A model generated the notes under the pieces. The model had not been told where the DNA came from and did not search any database. It was given only the letters and a program-made list of their open reading frames with translations. From Methylobacterium bullatum (GTDB lineage: Bacteria > Pseudomonadota > Alphaproteobacteria > Rhizobiales > Beijerinckiaceae), in contig NZ_NKUG01000077.1 of assembly GCF_014845095.1 (NCBI RefSeq), forward strand, positions 1 through 64,000: a DNA stretch of 64,000 nucleotides, written 5' to 3'. A program made the position numbers and the translations under genes. The first letter of the stretch is position 1, and every line of letters begins with the position of its first letter. Below are positions 26,310-35,746 of this stretch, in pieces.

Positions 26310-27046
26310 TTGGCCTGCGCTCTCGGCTTTGCGGCCGGCTTCTCCGCGCCGGCCTCGGAAGGTTTCGGCGCGGGCTTGCCCGCGGCACTCGCCGGCTGGG
26401 CGCACCCCTTGGCCCCACCCTTGGCGGCCTCTTCCTTCTGCGGCACGAACATCGCCGAGACGCGGCCGCCGGCCACCGGGTCCATGTTCGCCCGGCCGGT
26501 ATTCATGTCGTAGACGAGGCGACTGCCCCGGGTGACGTTCTGGCACTGGCTCAACACGACGTTGCCGGTGAGCACGATGCGCTTGGCCTCCTGGTCGAAC
26601 ACGGCGTTGTCGCCGGTGGCGACCTGGTCGTTCTGCACCACGGTGACGGGGCCGGCGCATTCCACCTTCTGGATGCCGTTCTCCGCCATGCCGGCCGGCG
26701 ATTTGGCACCATCGGCGGCAGGCGCGGGCGCCCCCGGCTTGGCATCCTTGCCGCGCTTGTAATGCACCGTCATCCTCGAGCAGCGGATGGTGCTGTCGCC
26801 CTGCACAGCCACGACGTTGCCGGCGAAGATCGCCTTGTTCTCGCGGTCGAACACGTCGAGCCGGTCCGCGTCGATCTTGACCGGTTCCTTGCCCCCGCTG
26901 GCGCCGAAAGTGCTCCCCGGCGCGGTCGGCTTGGTCGCCTTCGCGGCGGGCGCCGGAGACGTGCCGGACGGAATCTGCGCCATCGCGCTCCCTGCCGCGA
27001 GGAGGCTGCAGAGGGCGAGGGTGGAGATCAGCGCGGAACGGCTCAT
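26306..27046 (-). CDS. lptA: Periplasmic LPS transport protein LptA (OstA-like)
   Basis: Bridges LPS from LptC to the outer-membrane LptDE. The 246-residue protein has a signal peptide ([15 protein letters not shown]) and the OstA domain: [60 protein letters not shown] and [16 protein letters not shown]. Ala/Pro-rich linkers lie between the signal and domain, inside the domain and at the C-terminus ([18 protein letters not shown]). The start overlaps the lptC stop as ATGA. Confidence 0.93.
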   Translation of the reverse strand: MSRSALISTLALCSLLAAGSAMAQIPSGTSPAPAAKATKPTAPGSTFGASGGKEPVKIDADRLDVFDRENKAIFAGNVVAVQGDSTIRCSRMTVHYKRGKDAKPGAPAPAADGAKSPAGMAENGIQKVECAGPVTVVQNDQVATGDNAVFDQEAKRIVLTGNVVLSQCQNVTRGSRLVYDMNTGRANMDPVAGGRVSAMFVPQKEEAAKGGAKGCAQPASAAGKPAPKPSEAGAEKPAAKPRAQAN

Positions 27047-27807
27047 CGGCGTGCCTCCCCATCCTGCGGCTCGGCGGCGGAGGTGAGGATGCGCGGCGAT
27101 TTCACATCGGGCTTGATCTCGGATCCGGCGTTCTCGGCTTTGTCCGATCCGTGGAACACCGCATGGACATTGCCGACGAAGGAGATGACGCGACCGTTAT
27201 CGACCATGTCGAGACCGTCGGAGGCCACCGTCCCTGTGGGAAGCGTCACGGCGACGGCCTGGTCGGACTTCACCGTCCCGGCCTTGAAGTCGATGGCGGC
27301 GGTCAGGAGGCGGATGTCCTCGCCCTTGTCGGTCCACAACTTGATGTCGCGTTCGAGGGACAGGGTCTCGCGTGCCGAATCGAACAGACCCGAGGCGGCC
27401 TCCATATGGGCGAGCCCGCCCGAATCGTCGGTGACGAGATGGCCCTTCATGGCCTGGAGTTCGATCAGCGTGGGCTTGCGCACGTCCTGGAAGGCGGCCG
27501 TGGCGATGACCTCGTAGCCCCGGTTGTCCTTCCGGAAACCGGAGAGGCGCGGGTTCTCCATCTTCACCTTGGTCCCCGACAGGGTGACCGGCCCCATGGT
27601 GACGGCCGGCAGGGCGCTGCCGAACGGGTTGAACAGCGTCACCACGGCGAGGGCGACGACCGCGGCTCCGGCCGAGAGGGGAATGAGACGACGCAGGTAG
27701 CGCACCTGCGTGCTGTGGTTGCGAGCCCGCGCATGGGCACGGTGACGGCGCGCATCCGCGCCCGATCCCGTCGTCCCTGTCGCGTCGATGGCGTCGACCC
27801 CGTGCAT
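27043..27807 (-). CDS. lptC: LPS export protein LptC
   Basis: Membrane-anchored periplasmic partner of LptA. The product from the ATG at 27807 is 254 residues: an Arg/His-rich cytoplasmic leader ([12 protein letters not shown]), one membrane helix ([19 protein letters not shown]) and an LptC/YrbK-type domain ([57 protein letters not shown]). A frame from 27879 adds 24 unlikely residues. It is first of lptC-lptA-lptB, all translationally coupled. About 280 bases without a gene lie upstream, before the rnd stop. Confidence 0.88.
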   Translation of the reverse strand: MHGVDAIDATGTTGSGADARRHRAHARARNHSTQVRYLRRLIPLSAGAAVVALAVVTLFNPFGSALPAVTMGPVTLSGTKVKMENPRLSGFRKDNRGYEVIATAAFQDVRKPTLIELQAMKGHLVTDDSGGLAHMEAASGLFDSARETLSLERDIKLWTDKGEDIRLLTAAIDFKAGTVKSDQAVAVTLPTGTVASDGLDMVDNGRVISFVGNVHAVFHGSDKAENAGSEIKPDVKSPRILTSAAEPQDGEARR

Positions 27808-28089
27808 GGTGATGATCCGAGCCGCTCCGCCTGACCGATCCGATGGGACACCGGCAGGTTGCGCCCCGCAACATGCCACGTCTCGCCCATGATGTACTGA
27901 ACCGTGGGAACCCGCTTACCCCATGGTCCAGCGCCGGATGCGCGCGGCCGATGGCGAAGTTGTGGCCGTACCGGAACCTTATGACCGGAGCATTGAGGAA
28001 TCATCAACCGGACGGGATCGCAGCGACACGATCGATGTGCGCCGCCGCACCGTCCCCCGCGTGCCCGCCTGCGGCATGCGCGTGCCCGA

Positions 28090-28716
28090 TCAGGTGTGGG
28101 CGAAGATGTCGGTCTCGGCCCAGCCTTCGAGATCGAGGAGGGAGCGGGTGGGCAGGAACTCGAAACAGCGCCGCGCGAGATCCGTGCGTCCCTCACGGTC
28201 GAGCATCGCATCGAGGCGGGCGCGCGCCGCATGCAGATGCAGCACGTCGGAGGCGGCATAGTCCACCTGCGCCTGGCTCAGCGATTCGGCGCCCCAATCG
28301 GAGGATTGCTGCTGCTTCGACAGGTCGACGCCCACGAGTTCGCGGACCACGTCCTTGAGGCCGTGCCGGTCGGTATAGGTGCGGGCGAGCTTGGAGGCGA
28401 CCTTGGTGCAATAGACCGGCCCCGGCATCACGCCGAAGGCCTTGTACAGCACGGCGAGGTCGAAACGGGCGAAATGGAAGATCTTGGTCACCGACAGATC
28501 GGCCAGCACACCCTTGAGCATGTCGGGCGGACTCGATCCGGGGACGATCTGCACCACGTCGGCACTGCCGTCGCCGCGCGAGATCTGGACGACGCAGAGA
28601 CGGTCCCGATGCGGATTGAGACCCAGCGTCTCGGTGTCGATGGCGATGGCGGTGCCCGGCACGTAATCGGCCGGGAGATCACCGCGATGGACGCGGATGA
28701 TGGGCTGGGGAGGCAT
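28090..28716 (-). CDS. RNase D-like 3'-5' exonuclease (short form)
   Basis: DEDDy-type exonuclease of 208 residues, probably acting on structured RNA ends. Exo I is IAIDTETLGLNPHRDRLCVV, Exo II is KIFHFARFDLAVLYKAFG and Exo III is QAQVDYAASDVLHLH (the YxxxD form). The HRDC domains of full-length RNase D are missing, as in a common alphaproteobacterial short family. I start at the ATG at 28716 (MPPQPIIRVH); the longer frame to 28791 adds an unlikely leader. It stands between lptC and a helix-hairpin-helix gene on the same strand. Confidence 0.88.
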   Translation of the reverse strand: MPPQPIIRVHRGDLPADYVPGTAIAIDTETLGLNPHRDRLCVVQISRGDGSADVVQIVPGSSPPDMLKGVLADLSVTKIFHFARFDLAVLYKAFGVMPGPVYCTKVASKLARTYTDRHGLKDVVRELVGVDLSKQQQSSDWGAESLSQAQVDYAASDVLHLHAARARLDAMLDREGRTDLARRCFEFLPTRSLLDLEGWAETDIFAHT

Positions 28717-28823
28717 CTGGCTTGTGTCTTCCGGCGGGAACCGAGGTCTCCGGCCGCGTAACACCGTGCCCCCCGGCGAACAACCCGGCACCGGACCGGC
28801 GCCGGGTTGCCCGAGCGGAAGGG

Positions 28824-29219
28824 TTACTTCTGCTTGGCGATGACTTTGTCCTTGATCCCGTCATAGACGCCCTGGGTGAGGATCTTCTTCGACACGAGCT
28901 GATCCTTGCCGTGATAGGGGCGGCCCTTGACGATCGCGGCCGAGCGCGCCGCACCGATGCCGGGCAGAGCCTCGAGTTCGGCGGGCGAGGCGCTGTTCAG
29001 ATCGATGAGATCGGTCTTGGCCGCCGGCGCGACGGGAGCGGCGGGCTTGTCCGCCGTCGGCTTGGCCGGGGCGGCCGGAGCCGTGGGCGCCTTCGGTGCG
29101 ACGGTGGGAGGAGTGGAGGTCGAGGGGCTCGGCGCCTGGGCGAGGGCGGGAGCCGCCGCGAGGCAGCCCAGCACGGCCAGGGTGCGGAGCAGAGATGTAG
29201 TCATGCGAGATGAAGTCAC
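28824..29219 (-). CDS. Secreted helix-hairpin-helix protein (ComEA-like)
   Basis: The product has a signal peptide (LLRTLAVLGCLAAAPALAQ), then an Ala/Pro/Lys-rich linker (TAPAAPAKPTADKPAAP) and a C-terminal helix-hairpin-helix domain: DLNSASPAELEALPGIGAAR and KDQLVSKKILTQGVYDGIKD. The domain resembles the DNA-binding part of ComEA. I favour the GTG at 29219, which has GGGAG six bases upstream; the ATG at 29204 is five residues shorter. There are no other competence genes nearby, so a role in DNA uptake is only a possibility. Confidence 0.8.
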   Translation of the reverse strand: MTSSRMTTSLLRTLAVLGCLAAAPALAQAPSPSTSTPPTVAPKAPTAPAAPAKPTADKPAAPVAPAAKTDLIDLNSASPAELEALPGIGAARSAAIVKGRPYHGKDQLVSKKILTQGVYDGIKDKVIAKQK

Positions 29220-29530
29220 GGCAATCTCCCGAGATGCGGCGGCGCAGTCTTCGTTGAGGCGTCTCCGTATTCGCAGGTAGGACACGACGGTTGAACCGGC
29301 GCTTAACGAGACTTCACGGCCTCGCGAGCCCCGCCGCGAACCGGGGCCGGCTGCCCCTTCGCGGATCGATCCGCCATTTTCGGAAGTCCGGCCTCGGGCG
29401 GCTCTAGCCAGGCGGCCGATCTGCCGCTATACAGCCGCCATCGAATCTCCGTTTGAACACGGTGCCGAGGTTGCCTCTTCCCTCGCGGGGCGGCGCCCGT
29501 GCACCCTTTTTGTCGTAGCAGGACTACCCC
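29220..29530. promoter_or_regulatory. Divergent gene-free region before rpmF
   Basis: 311 bases between the ComEA-like gene and rpmF that must hold both promoters. I see no gene. The end has TTTTTGTCGTAGCAGGACTACCCC just before the rpmF start, in which the AGGA provides the ribosome-binding site. No clear -35/-10 pair stands out. Confidence 0.35.
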
Positions 29531-29719
29531 ATGGCCGTTCCGAAGCGAAAGACCTCCCCCTCGCGGCGCGGCATGCGCCGGTCCGCCGACGCCCTCAAGG
29601 CCCCGACCTATGTCGCCGACAAGGATTCGGGCGAGCTGCGTCGTCCCCACCACATCGATCTGAAGACCGGCATGTATCGCGGTCGCCAGGTCCTCAAGGT
29701 GAAGTCGGCCGAGGCCTGA
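29531..29719 (+). CDS. rpmF: 50S ribosomal protein L32
   Basis: Complete 62-residue L32. It begins [20 protein letters not shown], the canonical N-terminus, and ends with [19 protein letters not shown]. This is the Cys-less version, typical of Alphaproteobacteria, with none of the zinc-binding CxxC pairs found elsewhere. A strong intrinsic terminator follows 56 bases after the stop. The acyl-phosphate gene plsX often follows rpmF in other bacteria, but not here. Confidence 0.97.
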   Translation: MAVPKRKTSPSRRGMRRSADALKAPTYVADKDSGELRRPHHIDLKTGMYRGRQVLKVKSAEA

Positions 29720-29774
29720 TCCTACGCTTCGTCGACGGTCCCGCCAGGGACCGGAACGAGACGATGTCTGCGAG

Positions 29775-29797
29775 AACCGCCTTCGGGCGGTTTTTTG
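29775..29797 (+). terminator. Intrinsic terminator after rpmF
   Basis: A perfect 7-bp stem AACCGCC/GGCGGTT closed by a TTCG tetraloop and followed by a run of six T residues. It ends the rpmF transcript. Confidence 0.9.
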
Positions 29798-29816
29798 CGT
29801 TATCCGCCTCGACGGA

Positions 29817-30092
29817 TCAGGCGCGGCGCCTGTTCGTCCCGATCCGCGTGGTCTCGGCGTAACGAGCCGTGGCCGAGCGCATGCGCTCTGTCCGAGAGGC
29901 GCGCATCGTCGGCTCGCAACTGACGAGAAGTTGGGTCAGGAACTCTGCGTTCGGCCTGCCATAGGCGTCACTCGCCTTGCGGGCCACCGTTTCACCGCCA
30001 TCGACGACCACGAGCGTCCGCGCCGTGTCGCGGTCCCCCTCGGGGACGCCGCGTCCCGTTATGGTACGCTTTCCCGTGCCGGTTTGTGCCAC
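29817..30092 (-). CDS. Small basic protein of unknown function
   Basis: A 91-codon frame. The second half (SDAYGRPNAEFLTQLLVSCE and then an Arg-rich TERMRSATARYAETTRIG) resembles small Rhizobiales proteins that carry an RPNAxFLxQL segment, though I cannot name a function. There is no signal peptide or membrane helix. It is convergent with rpmF and lies beyond the terminator. The start is uncertain: the longest ATG is at 30092 and the N-terminal 40 residues are less protein-like. Confidence 0.5.
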   Translation of the reverse strand: MAQTGTGKRTITGRGVPEGDRDTARTLVVVDGGETVARKASDAYGRPNAEFLTQLLVSCEPTMRASRTERMRSATARYAETTRIGTNRRRA

Positions 30093-30206
30093 CCGCTGCC
30101 CTTCCGCCTGTTACTGGCGGAAAAGCGCAATGGGTGGGCCGATGTTAACGGTTCGTCAGCACTCTCTCAGGACGCGGTCGGAGGACCCGTCGCCGATGTC
30201 GCCGGC

Positions 30207-30821
30207 CTACTTCTTGGCGAGGTCTTCCAGGCGATTGCGCATTTCCGCCATCTGCCGCTTCAACTCGTCGAGGTCGCTATCGGGCGCGGCCACCGGGGTC
30301 GCAGGCTGGGACGGCGTCGGCCCGGGCGCGGAGGACTTCATGCCGGAGAGCGGCCCGGTGCCGAAGGTCGTGAACATCTTCATGGCATCGCCGAAGAAGC
30401 TCATGTTGGCCCGCACCTGCTCCTCCATGGCACTCTGGAACACCTTGGGAGCGAAGCTCTGGTTCATCTTCTCGCGCAGGCCGTCCTGGTCTCGGGCGAA
30501 ATTGGCCATGGAGAATTCGAGAAAGCTCGGCACCATCGTCCGCATGCTGTCGCCGTAGAAGCGGATGAGCTGGCGCAGGAAGGCCACCGGCAGCAGATTG
30601 TCGTCGCCGGCCTTGTTCTCCTGCTCGAAGATGATCTGCGTGAGCACGGAGCGGGTGATGTCGTCGCCCGAGCGGGCGTCGTAGACGAGGAAATCCTCGC
30701 CGTTCTGGACCATCGTCGAGAGGTCCTCGAGCGTGACGTAGGTCGAGGTTCCGGTATGATACAGTCGCCGGTTCGCGTATTTCTTGATGACGGTCTGCTG
30801 AGACTTACCGTTGTCCGCCAT
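30207..30821 (-). CDS. phaR: Polyhydroxyalkanoate synthesis regulator PhaR
   Basis: DNA- and PHB-binding regulator that represses phasin and related genes until granules form. The 204-residue protein has the N-terminal PHB/PHA accumulation DNA-binding domain (QTVIKKYANRRLYHTGTSTY, VTLEDLSTMVQNGEDFLV, TRSVLTQIIFEQENK) and the PHB-binding middle (LLPVAFLRQLIRFYGDSM). It ends in a Pro-rich stretch and a short coiled coil (LKRQMAEMRNRLEDLAK). I start at the ATG at 30821 (MADNGKSQQ); longer frames exist but are atypical. It is divergent from phaA-phaB. Confidence 0.93.
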   Translation of the reverse strand: MADNGKSQQTVIKKYANRRLYHTGTSTYVTLEDLSTMVQNGEDFLVYDARSGDDITRSVLTQIIFEQENKAGDDNLLPVAFLRQLIRFYGDSMRTMVPSFLEFSMANFARDQDGLREKMNQSFAPKVFQSAMEEQVRANMSFFGDAMKMFTTFGTGPLSGMKSSAPGPTPSQPATPVAAPDSDLDELKRQMAEMRNRLEDLAKK

Positions 30822-31147
30822 CCTCGTGGCCTTTCCCGACACGTTCATTCCAGCGCCCAATCCCTTCGAGGCCCGATGCGCCGTCCGGGTATCATTCGTA
30901 TTTGCGCGTGAGCAGACCTTAAGGCTTTCGCCCGCTGACGAAAACAGCAATTTGACCCCGATCCCCGCAGAATAGTGCCACACGCCGCGCGGCGCCTCCG
31001 GTGACAAACGCCGGCCGGTCACTCGCCGACCTTCCGCACGCGCTTGACTTCACCCTGCCCAGCGCTTTCATCGCCTGAGTTGGCCTCAAGCGCGCATGCC
31101 CATCAGAGGGCTTCAACGTCGCGCCGGCCCTCAAGAGGAGAACGTCA
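30822..31147. promoter_or_regulatory. phaR-phaA divergent regulatory region
   Basis: 326 bases without a gene. On the plus strand TTGACT (31044-31049) and TTCATC (31067-31072) stand 17 bases apart, a plausible phaA promoter. Directly before phaA, AAGAGGAGAACGTCA gives a strong ribosome-binding site. I found no CTGC-N3/4-GCAG PhaR-type site here. Confidence 0.4.
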
Positions 31148-32329
31148 ATGGCAGCGGAAGACATCGTCATCGTCGGAGCGGCGCGGACCGCAGTGGGTTC
31201 GTTCGGAGGTGCCTTCAACACCGTCCCGGCCCATGAACTCGGCGCCGTCGCCATCAAGGCCGCCCTGGAGCGTGCCGGCGTCTCTCCCGACGACGTGGAC
31301 GAAGTGATCTTCGGTCAGGTCCTCACCGCCGGCGCCGGCCAGAACCCGGCCCGCCAGGCCGCCATCAAGGCCGGTATCCCGGAGAAGGCCACCGCCTGGG
31401 GCGTCAATCAGGTCTGCGGCTCGGGCCTGCGCACGGTCGCTCTCGGCATGCAGCAGATCGCCAATGGCGACGCCACGGTCATCGTGGCCGGCGGCCAGGA
31501 ATCGATGTCGCTCTCCCCCCACGCGCAGTACCTGCGCGGCGGCCAGAAGATGGGTGACGTGAAGCTCGTCGACACCATGATCAAGGACGGCCTCTGGGAC
31601 GCCTTCAACGGCTACCACATGGGCACGACCGCCGAGAACGTGGCCCAGGCCTTCCAGCTCACCCGCGAGCAGCAGGACGAGTTCGCGACGAAGTCGCAGA
31701 ACAAGGCCGAGGCCGCCCGCAAGGAAGGCCGCTTCAAGGACGAGATCGTCCCCGTCACCGTTCCGGGCCGCAAGGGCGACACCATCGTCGACACCGACGA
31801 GTACATCCGTGACGGCGCCACCATCGAGGCGATGGCCAAGCTCAAGCCCGCCTTCTCGAAGGACGGCACCGTGACGGCCGCCAACGCGTCCGGCCTCAAC
31901 GACGGCGCTGCCGCCATCGTGCTCATGTCGGCCTCGGAAGCCGAGCGCCGGGGCATCACGCCGCTGGCCCGGATCGTGTCCTGGGCCACCGCCGGCGTCG
32001 ATCCGAAGGTGATGGGCACGGGCCCGATCCCGGCCTCGCGCAAGGCGCTGGACAAGGCCGGCTGGAAGCCCTCCGACCTCGACCTGATCGAGGCCAACGA
32101 GGCCTTCGCCGCCCAGGCGCTGGCCGTGAACAAGGACATGGGTTGGGACACCGACAAGGTGAACGTCAATGGCGGCGCCATCGCCATCGGCCACCCGATC
32201 GGCGCGTCCGGCGCCCGCGTCCTCGTCACACTGCTGCACGAGCTCAAGCGTCGTGACGGCAAGAAGGGCCTCGCCACCCTCTGCATCGGCGGCGGCATGG
32301 GCGTCGCCATGTGCATCGAGCGCGTCTGA
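31148..32329 (+). CDS. phaA: Acetyl-CoA C-acetyltransferase (beta-ketothiolase)
   Basis: Condenses two acetyl-CoA to acetoacetyl-CoA, first step of PHB synthesis and, in methylotrophs, entry to the ethylmalonyl-CoA pathway. The 393-residue thiolase has the acyl-enzyme Cys in [14 protein letters not shown], the His in [20 protein letters not shown] and the second Cys near the C-terminus in [15 protein letters not shown]. Ribosome-binding site AGGAG lies a few bases before the ATG. It is followed by phaB after 226 bases. Confidence 0.97.
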   Translation: MAAEDIVIVGAARTAVGSFGGAFNTVPAHELGAVAIKAALERAGVSPDDVDEVIFGQVLTAGAGQNPARQAAIKAGIPEKATAWGVNQVCGSGLRTVALGMQQIANGDATVIVAGGQESMSLSPHAQYLRGGQKMGDVKLVDTMIKDGLWDAFNGYHMGTTAENVAQAFQLTREQQDEFATKSQNKAEAARKEGRFKDEIVPVTVPGRKGDTIVDTDEYIRDGATIEAMAKLKPAFSKDGTVTAANASGLNDGAAAIVLMSASEAERRGITPLARIVSWATAGVDPKVMGTGPIPASRKALDKAGWKPSDLDLIEANEAFAAQALAVNKDMGWDTDKVNVNGGAIAIGHPIGASGARVLVTLLHELKRRDGKKGLATLCIGGGMGVAMCIERV

Positions 32330-32555
32330 AGCCCCATCGGGCTCGATTGAATACAGTATAATTTCTGCGCTCGTGACAGATCTTCAAGGATGCCCGCAAA
32401 CATTGGGGACATCGTCTTGGAGAATTCTTGAGGACGCAGCAAATTTAAATGGCATGGGCGGGCGGAGCCGATTGAGCTAAGCCCGCCCGCGCCGAGAATC
32501 TGCAAGAAATTGCATGACGCACGCCATCGAACATCAAAGAAAATTGGAGGAAGCC

Positions 32556-33284
32556 ATGGCTCAGGAACGCATTGCCCTCGTCACGGGTGGAACGCGCGGC
32601 ATCGGTGCCGCGATCTCGACGGGTCTCAAGGCCAAGGGCTACAAGGTCGCCGCCAATTACGGCGGTAACGACGAGGCGGCCAACGCCTTCAAGGCCGAGA
32701 CCGGCATCCCGGTCTTCAAGTTCGACGTCGGCGATGCCGCCGCCTGCGAGGCCGGCATCAAGGCCGTCGAGGCCGAACTCGGCCCGATCGACATCCTGGT
32801 GAACAATGCCGGCATCACCCGCGACGGCGCGTTCCACAAGATGACCTTCGAGAAGTGGCAAGCGGTCATCAAGACCAACCTCGACTCGATGTTCACGGTC
32901 ACCCGCCCGGTGATCGAGGGAATGCGCGCCCGCAACTTCGGCCGCATCATCCTGATCTCGTCGATCAACGGCCAGAAGGGCCAGGCCGGCCAGACCAACT
33001 ACTCGGCCGCCAAGGCCGGCGTGATCGGTTTCGCCAAGGCGCTGGCCCAGGAGAGCGCCTCGAAGGGCATCACCGTCAACGTGATCGCGCCGGGCTACAT
33101 CGCCACCGACATGGTGATGGCGGTGCCGGAGGACATCCGCAACAAGATCATCTCGACGATTCCCGTGGGACGCCTCGGCGAGGCCGCCGAGATCGCCCGC
33201 GCGGTGGAATACCTCGCGGCGGAAGATTCGGGCTTCATCACCGGTTCGACCCTGACGATCAACGGCGCCCAGTACATCGCCTGA
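32556..33284 (+). CDS. phaB: Acetoacetyl-CoA reductase
   Basis: NADPH-dependent reduction of acetoacetyl-CoA to (R)-3-hydroxybutyryl-CoA. The 242-residue short-chain dehydrogenase has the cofactor loop VTGGTRGIGAAI, NNAGITRDGAFHKM, the catalytic Ser in IILISSINGQKGQAGQ, and Tyr/Lys in TNYSAAKAGVIGF. The start is the ATG at 32556 with GGAGG five bases upstream, not the one at 32514. It forms the PHB pathway with phaA; the PHB synthase phaC is not in the window. A strong terminator follows. Confidence 0.97.
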   Translation: MAQERIALVTGGTRGIGAAISTGLKAKGYKVAANYGGNDEAANAFKAETGIPVFKFDVGDAAACEAGIKAVEAELGPIDILVNNAGITRDGAFHKMTFEKWQAVIKTNLDSMFTVTRPVIEGMRARNFGRIILISSINGQKGQAGQTNYSAAKAGVIGFAKALAQESASKGITVNVIAPGYIATDMVMAVPEDIRNKIISTIPVGRLGEAAEIARAVEYLAAEDSGFITGSTLTINGAQYIA

Positions 33285-33306
33285 CGCCGCCTCGCGTCAT
33301 CGACGG

Positions 33307-33344
33307 GAAGAAGGCCTGCCCCGGCGACGGGGCAGGCCTTCTTC
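33307..33344. terminator. Bidirectional terminator between phaB and the isomerase gene
   Basis: A perfect 17-bp inverted repeat (GAAGAAGGCCTGCCCCG) around a GCGA tetraloop, with CGTTTTC following on the plus strand. It lies between two convergent genes and can serve both. Confidence 0.85.
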
Positions 33345-33380
33345 GTTTTCGCAGAGCGTCCTGATTCAGTGAGCCGAACG

Positions 33381-34289
33381 TCAGGGAGCCTTGGGCGCCG
33401 CGGCGGGCGTGGCCGCATCGGTGCGCTCGATCTTGGCGCTCTCACGCAGCTTCAGGATGAGATCCTGTTGCGACTTGCGGGTGAGGTACTGGTCCACCTG
33501 CTCCTTCATCTCGGCGAAGGTCGGCACCGGCTTGGTGCGCCGCTCCTCGACCTTGATCACGTGCCAGCCGAACTGCGTCTTGATCGGGTCGGAGACCTGG
33601 CCGACCGGGAGCTTGAACGCGGCCTCCGCAAAGGGGGCGACCATCCTCTCCTTGGTGAACCAGCCGAGATCGCCGCCCTCGGTCTTCGAGCCGGGATCCT
33701 TCGAGACCTCCGCAGCGATCTTGGAGAAGTCCTCGCCGCCCTTGATCCGGGCCGAAATCTTCTTGGCCTCCTCCTCGTTGTCCACGAGGATGTGGCGGGC
33801 ATGGGCCTCCTCCTCCGGCTTCATCGTGGTGAGGGTCTGGTCGTAGAGGGCTTTGGCGGCCTCCGGCGTCACCGCCTTCTTCGCCTCGCGCTCCAGATAC
33901 TCGTCGAGGAGGAGCTTGCTCTTGAAGTAAGCGAGCTTGCGCTGGAACTCGGGCGAGTCGCCGACCTTGGCCGCCTCTGCCGCCTGCGCGCCGACCTTGA
34001 GGTCGACCATGTAGTCGATGAGCAGGTTCTTCTTCTGGGCCTCGTCGACGCCGGGCAGCGAGAGCGCCGGGTCCTCGGCGGCGATGGCGAGGTCGCCCGC
34101 GGTGACCGGCGAGCCGTTCACTTTGGCCACAACCGTCTCGGGCGGCAGCGCCGCGGCGGCCGGGGCGGGAGCCGCAGCCGGGGCAGGCGTCTGCGCCAGG
34201 GCCCGCAGCGGCAAGGCCACGGAGGCGAAGGGCAGCGCAACGGCCAGCGCCAGGGCGCCCGAGCGCCGGAGAAGGAGAGGCGACGTCAT
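33381..34289 (-). CDS. Parvulin-type peptidyl-prolyl isomerase, exported
   Basis: Periplasmic folding factor of the PrsA/SurA-like class. The 302-residue product has a signal peptide (LALAVALPFASVALPLRALA), an Ala/Pro linker, a SurA-like helical N-domain (DLAIAAEDPALSLPGVDEAQ) and one parvulin domain: HARHILVDNEEEAKKISARI, GSKTEGGDLGWFTKERMVAP, AFKLPVGQVSDPIKTQFGWH and VIKVEERR. It ends in an Ala/Pro tail. The ATG at 34289 matches a normal signal peptide; a frame to 34463 would bury it. Convergent with phaB; secA lies downstream on the other strand, as in several alphaproteobacteria. Confidence 0.92.
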   Translation of the reverse strand: MTSPLLLRRSGALALAVALPFASVALPLRALAQTPAPAAAPAPAAAALPPETVVAKVNGSPVTAGDLAIAAEDPALSLPGVDEAQKKNLLIDYMVDLKVGAQAAEAAKVGDSPEFQRKLAYFKSKLLLDEYLEREAKKAVTPEAAKALYDQTLTTMKPEEEAHARHILVDNEEEAKKISARIKGGEDFSKIAAEVSKDPGSKTEGGDLGWFTKERMVAPFAEAAFKLPVGQVSDPIKTQFGWHVIKVEERRTKPVPTFAEMKEQVDQYLTRKSQQDLILKLRESAKIERTDAATPAAAPKAP

Positions 34290-34521
34290 CAATGGGTATT
34301 CCTCGAACAGGTGGATGCCGCGTCCACGAAGCTCTGTCCGGCCAGGTTGGAGACGTGGCAACAGCGAGCGGCGGGACGCCGTAGGCATCTGTGGGCGAGA
34401 AGTGGCGCGGGCAAGGGCGGAAGACAAGCGCATATGGGGTTTCGGGCGAATCCGTCCGATCACGATAAAGCGGTCTTAAGCCCGCATGCGCCATCCTTTC
34501 CGGGTTTCGTGGGAGAGCGGC

Positions 34522-34866
34522 ATGCGGACCAGCGTCATCATCACCGCCGCTTGCCTCATTCTGTCCGCCTCGATCACGACGGCGCAGGCCCGCTTCAAGG
34601 GCGGACGCTCCATCTCCGTCTCCCGCCCGGCTCCCTCCGTCACTCCCGCCCGATCGGCCGCCCTGGGTGCCGGAATCGGCGCGTCACGGCCCGTCCGCGC
34701 CATTGCGGGTGCGCCAGAGAATGATGCCACAGCGGGACACTCCGTGACCTTGCGCCCGGTCCTCCCGGTCCCCGCGCCGGCGGCGAAGGAGATCCGCACG
34801 GCCGCGTCATGGTGCGCCGACAAGCGCATCGTCGGCACCGGCGCCGGTTTCTGCGAGATCAACTGA
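34522..34866 (+). CDS. Small secreted protein of unknown function
   Basis: The 114-residue product has a signal peptide (SVIITAACLILSASITTAQA), a Gly/Pro/Ser/Ala-rich low-complexity middle (GGRSISVSRPAPSVTPARSA) and a C-terminus with two cysteines (AASWCADKRIVGTGAGFCEI). The ATG at 34522 follows GGGAGAGCGGC. I do not recognise a family. It is divergent from the isomerase gene. Confidence 0.65.
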   Translation: MRTSVIITAACLILSASITTAQARFKGGRSISVSRPAPSVTPARSAALGAGIGASRPVRAIAGAPENDATAGHSVTLRPVLPVPAPAAKEIRTAASWCADKRIVGTGAGFCEIN

Positions 34867-34921
34867 CGCCTGTATGTCCAGCGGCCGGCAGGAAGCTTGA
34901 CAGCCCGCGACCGAAGATTTC

Positions 34922-35746
34922 TTGAGATCGCGCAGCAGGGCGTCGGGCCGCGTCAGCCTTCGCCAGTCGTGGGGATACCGGTCCTTGTCTCTCCTCTCTC
35001 ATCTTTCCGCGGCGCGGCCGGATCGCCGTCGGCCGCTTCGTATCGCCCTGGTGGGCTGGGGAGCCATCGCGCGCCGCGTGACACACCTTCTCGACGCTCG
35101 GGGCAGGGACGTCGTCCTGGCCGGGGTCGAGCCCGACATGGTGATCGAAGCGGCCGGACGGGCGGCGGTCGAGCCCTGGGGCCTCGTGGCGCTCCGGTAC
35201 GCCGAGAGCTTCGCCGTCTCGTCGACCAGCGCCTTCTGCGAGGCCGGTCTTCTCGACAGGCTCGTCGCCGCCGCGGAGGCGCATGGAAGCCAGATCCTCG
35301 TACCCACCGGCGCACTCGCCGCGGTCGACGCCCTCGCGGCGGCCTCGATCCTGCCGTTGGACTCGGTGACGCATCGCATCGTCAAGCCGCCCGTGGCCTG
35401 GATCGGTACCCCGGCGGAAGAATGGATCGATCTCGATGGCCTGACGGAGGCCACGACCTTCTTCGAAGGGACGGCACGGGAGGCAGCCCGGCTGTTCCCG
35501 GCCAACGCCAATGTCGCGGTCATCACGGCGCTCGCCGGCATCGGCCTCGACAGGACGCGGATCGCCCTGGTGGCGGATCCCCGCGCCACCGGCAATGGAC
35601 ATCGCCTCCAGGCGACGGGCGCTTTCGGGACCCTCGACATGAGCATCGAGAATCAGGCCCTGCCGGCCAATCCGAAATCCTCGGAGCTCACGGCCCTGGC
35701 TCTGGTCCGCATCATCGAGAACCAAAGAGCCGCTTTGGCGCTTTAG
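34922..35746 (+). CDS. Aspartate dehydrogenase-like (NadX family) protein with shortened Rossmann fold
   Basis: NadX-type L-aspartate dehydrogenases oxidise aspartate to iminoaspartate for NAD synthesis. The conserved family parts are here: IALVGWGAIARRV (dinucleotide loop), PDMVIEAAGRAAVEPWG, LVPTGALAAVDALAAASI, HRIVKPPVAWIGTPAEEW and RLFPANANVAVITALAGIGL. About 30-40 residues that normally separate the loop from the PDxVxEAAG segment are absent, apparently by in-frame loss, which would remove the second strand of the NAD fold. Start uncertain: TTG at 34922 or TTG at 34985. It may be a weak or altered enzyme. Confidence 0.75.
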   Translation: MRSRSRASGRVSLRQSWGYRSLSLLSHLSAARPDRRRPLRIALVGWGAIARRVTHLLDARGRDVVLAGVEPDMVIEAAGRAAVEPWGLVALRYAESFAVSSTSAFCEAGLLDRLVAAAEAHGSQILVPTGALAAVDALAAASILPLDSVTHRIVKPPVAWIGTPAEEWIDLDGLTEATTFFEGTAREAARLFPANANVAVITALAGIGLDRTRIALVADPRATGNGHRLQATGAFGTLDMSIENQALPANPKSSELTALALVRIIENQRAALAL

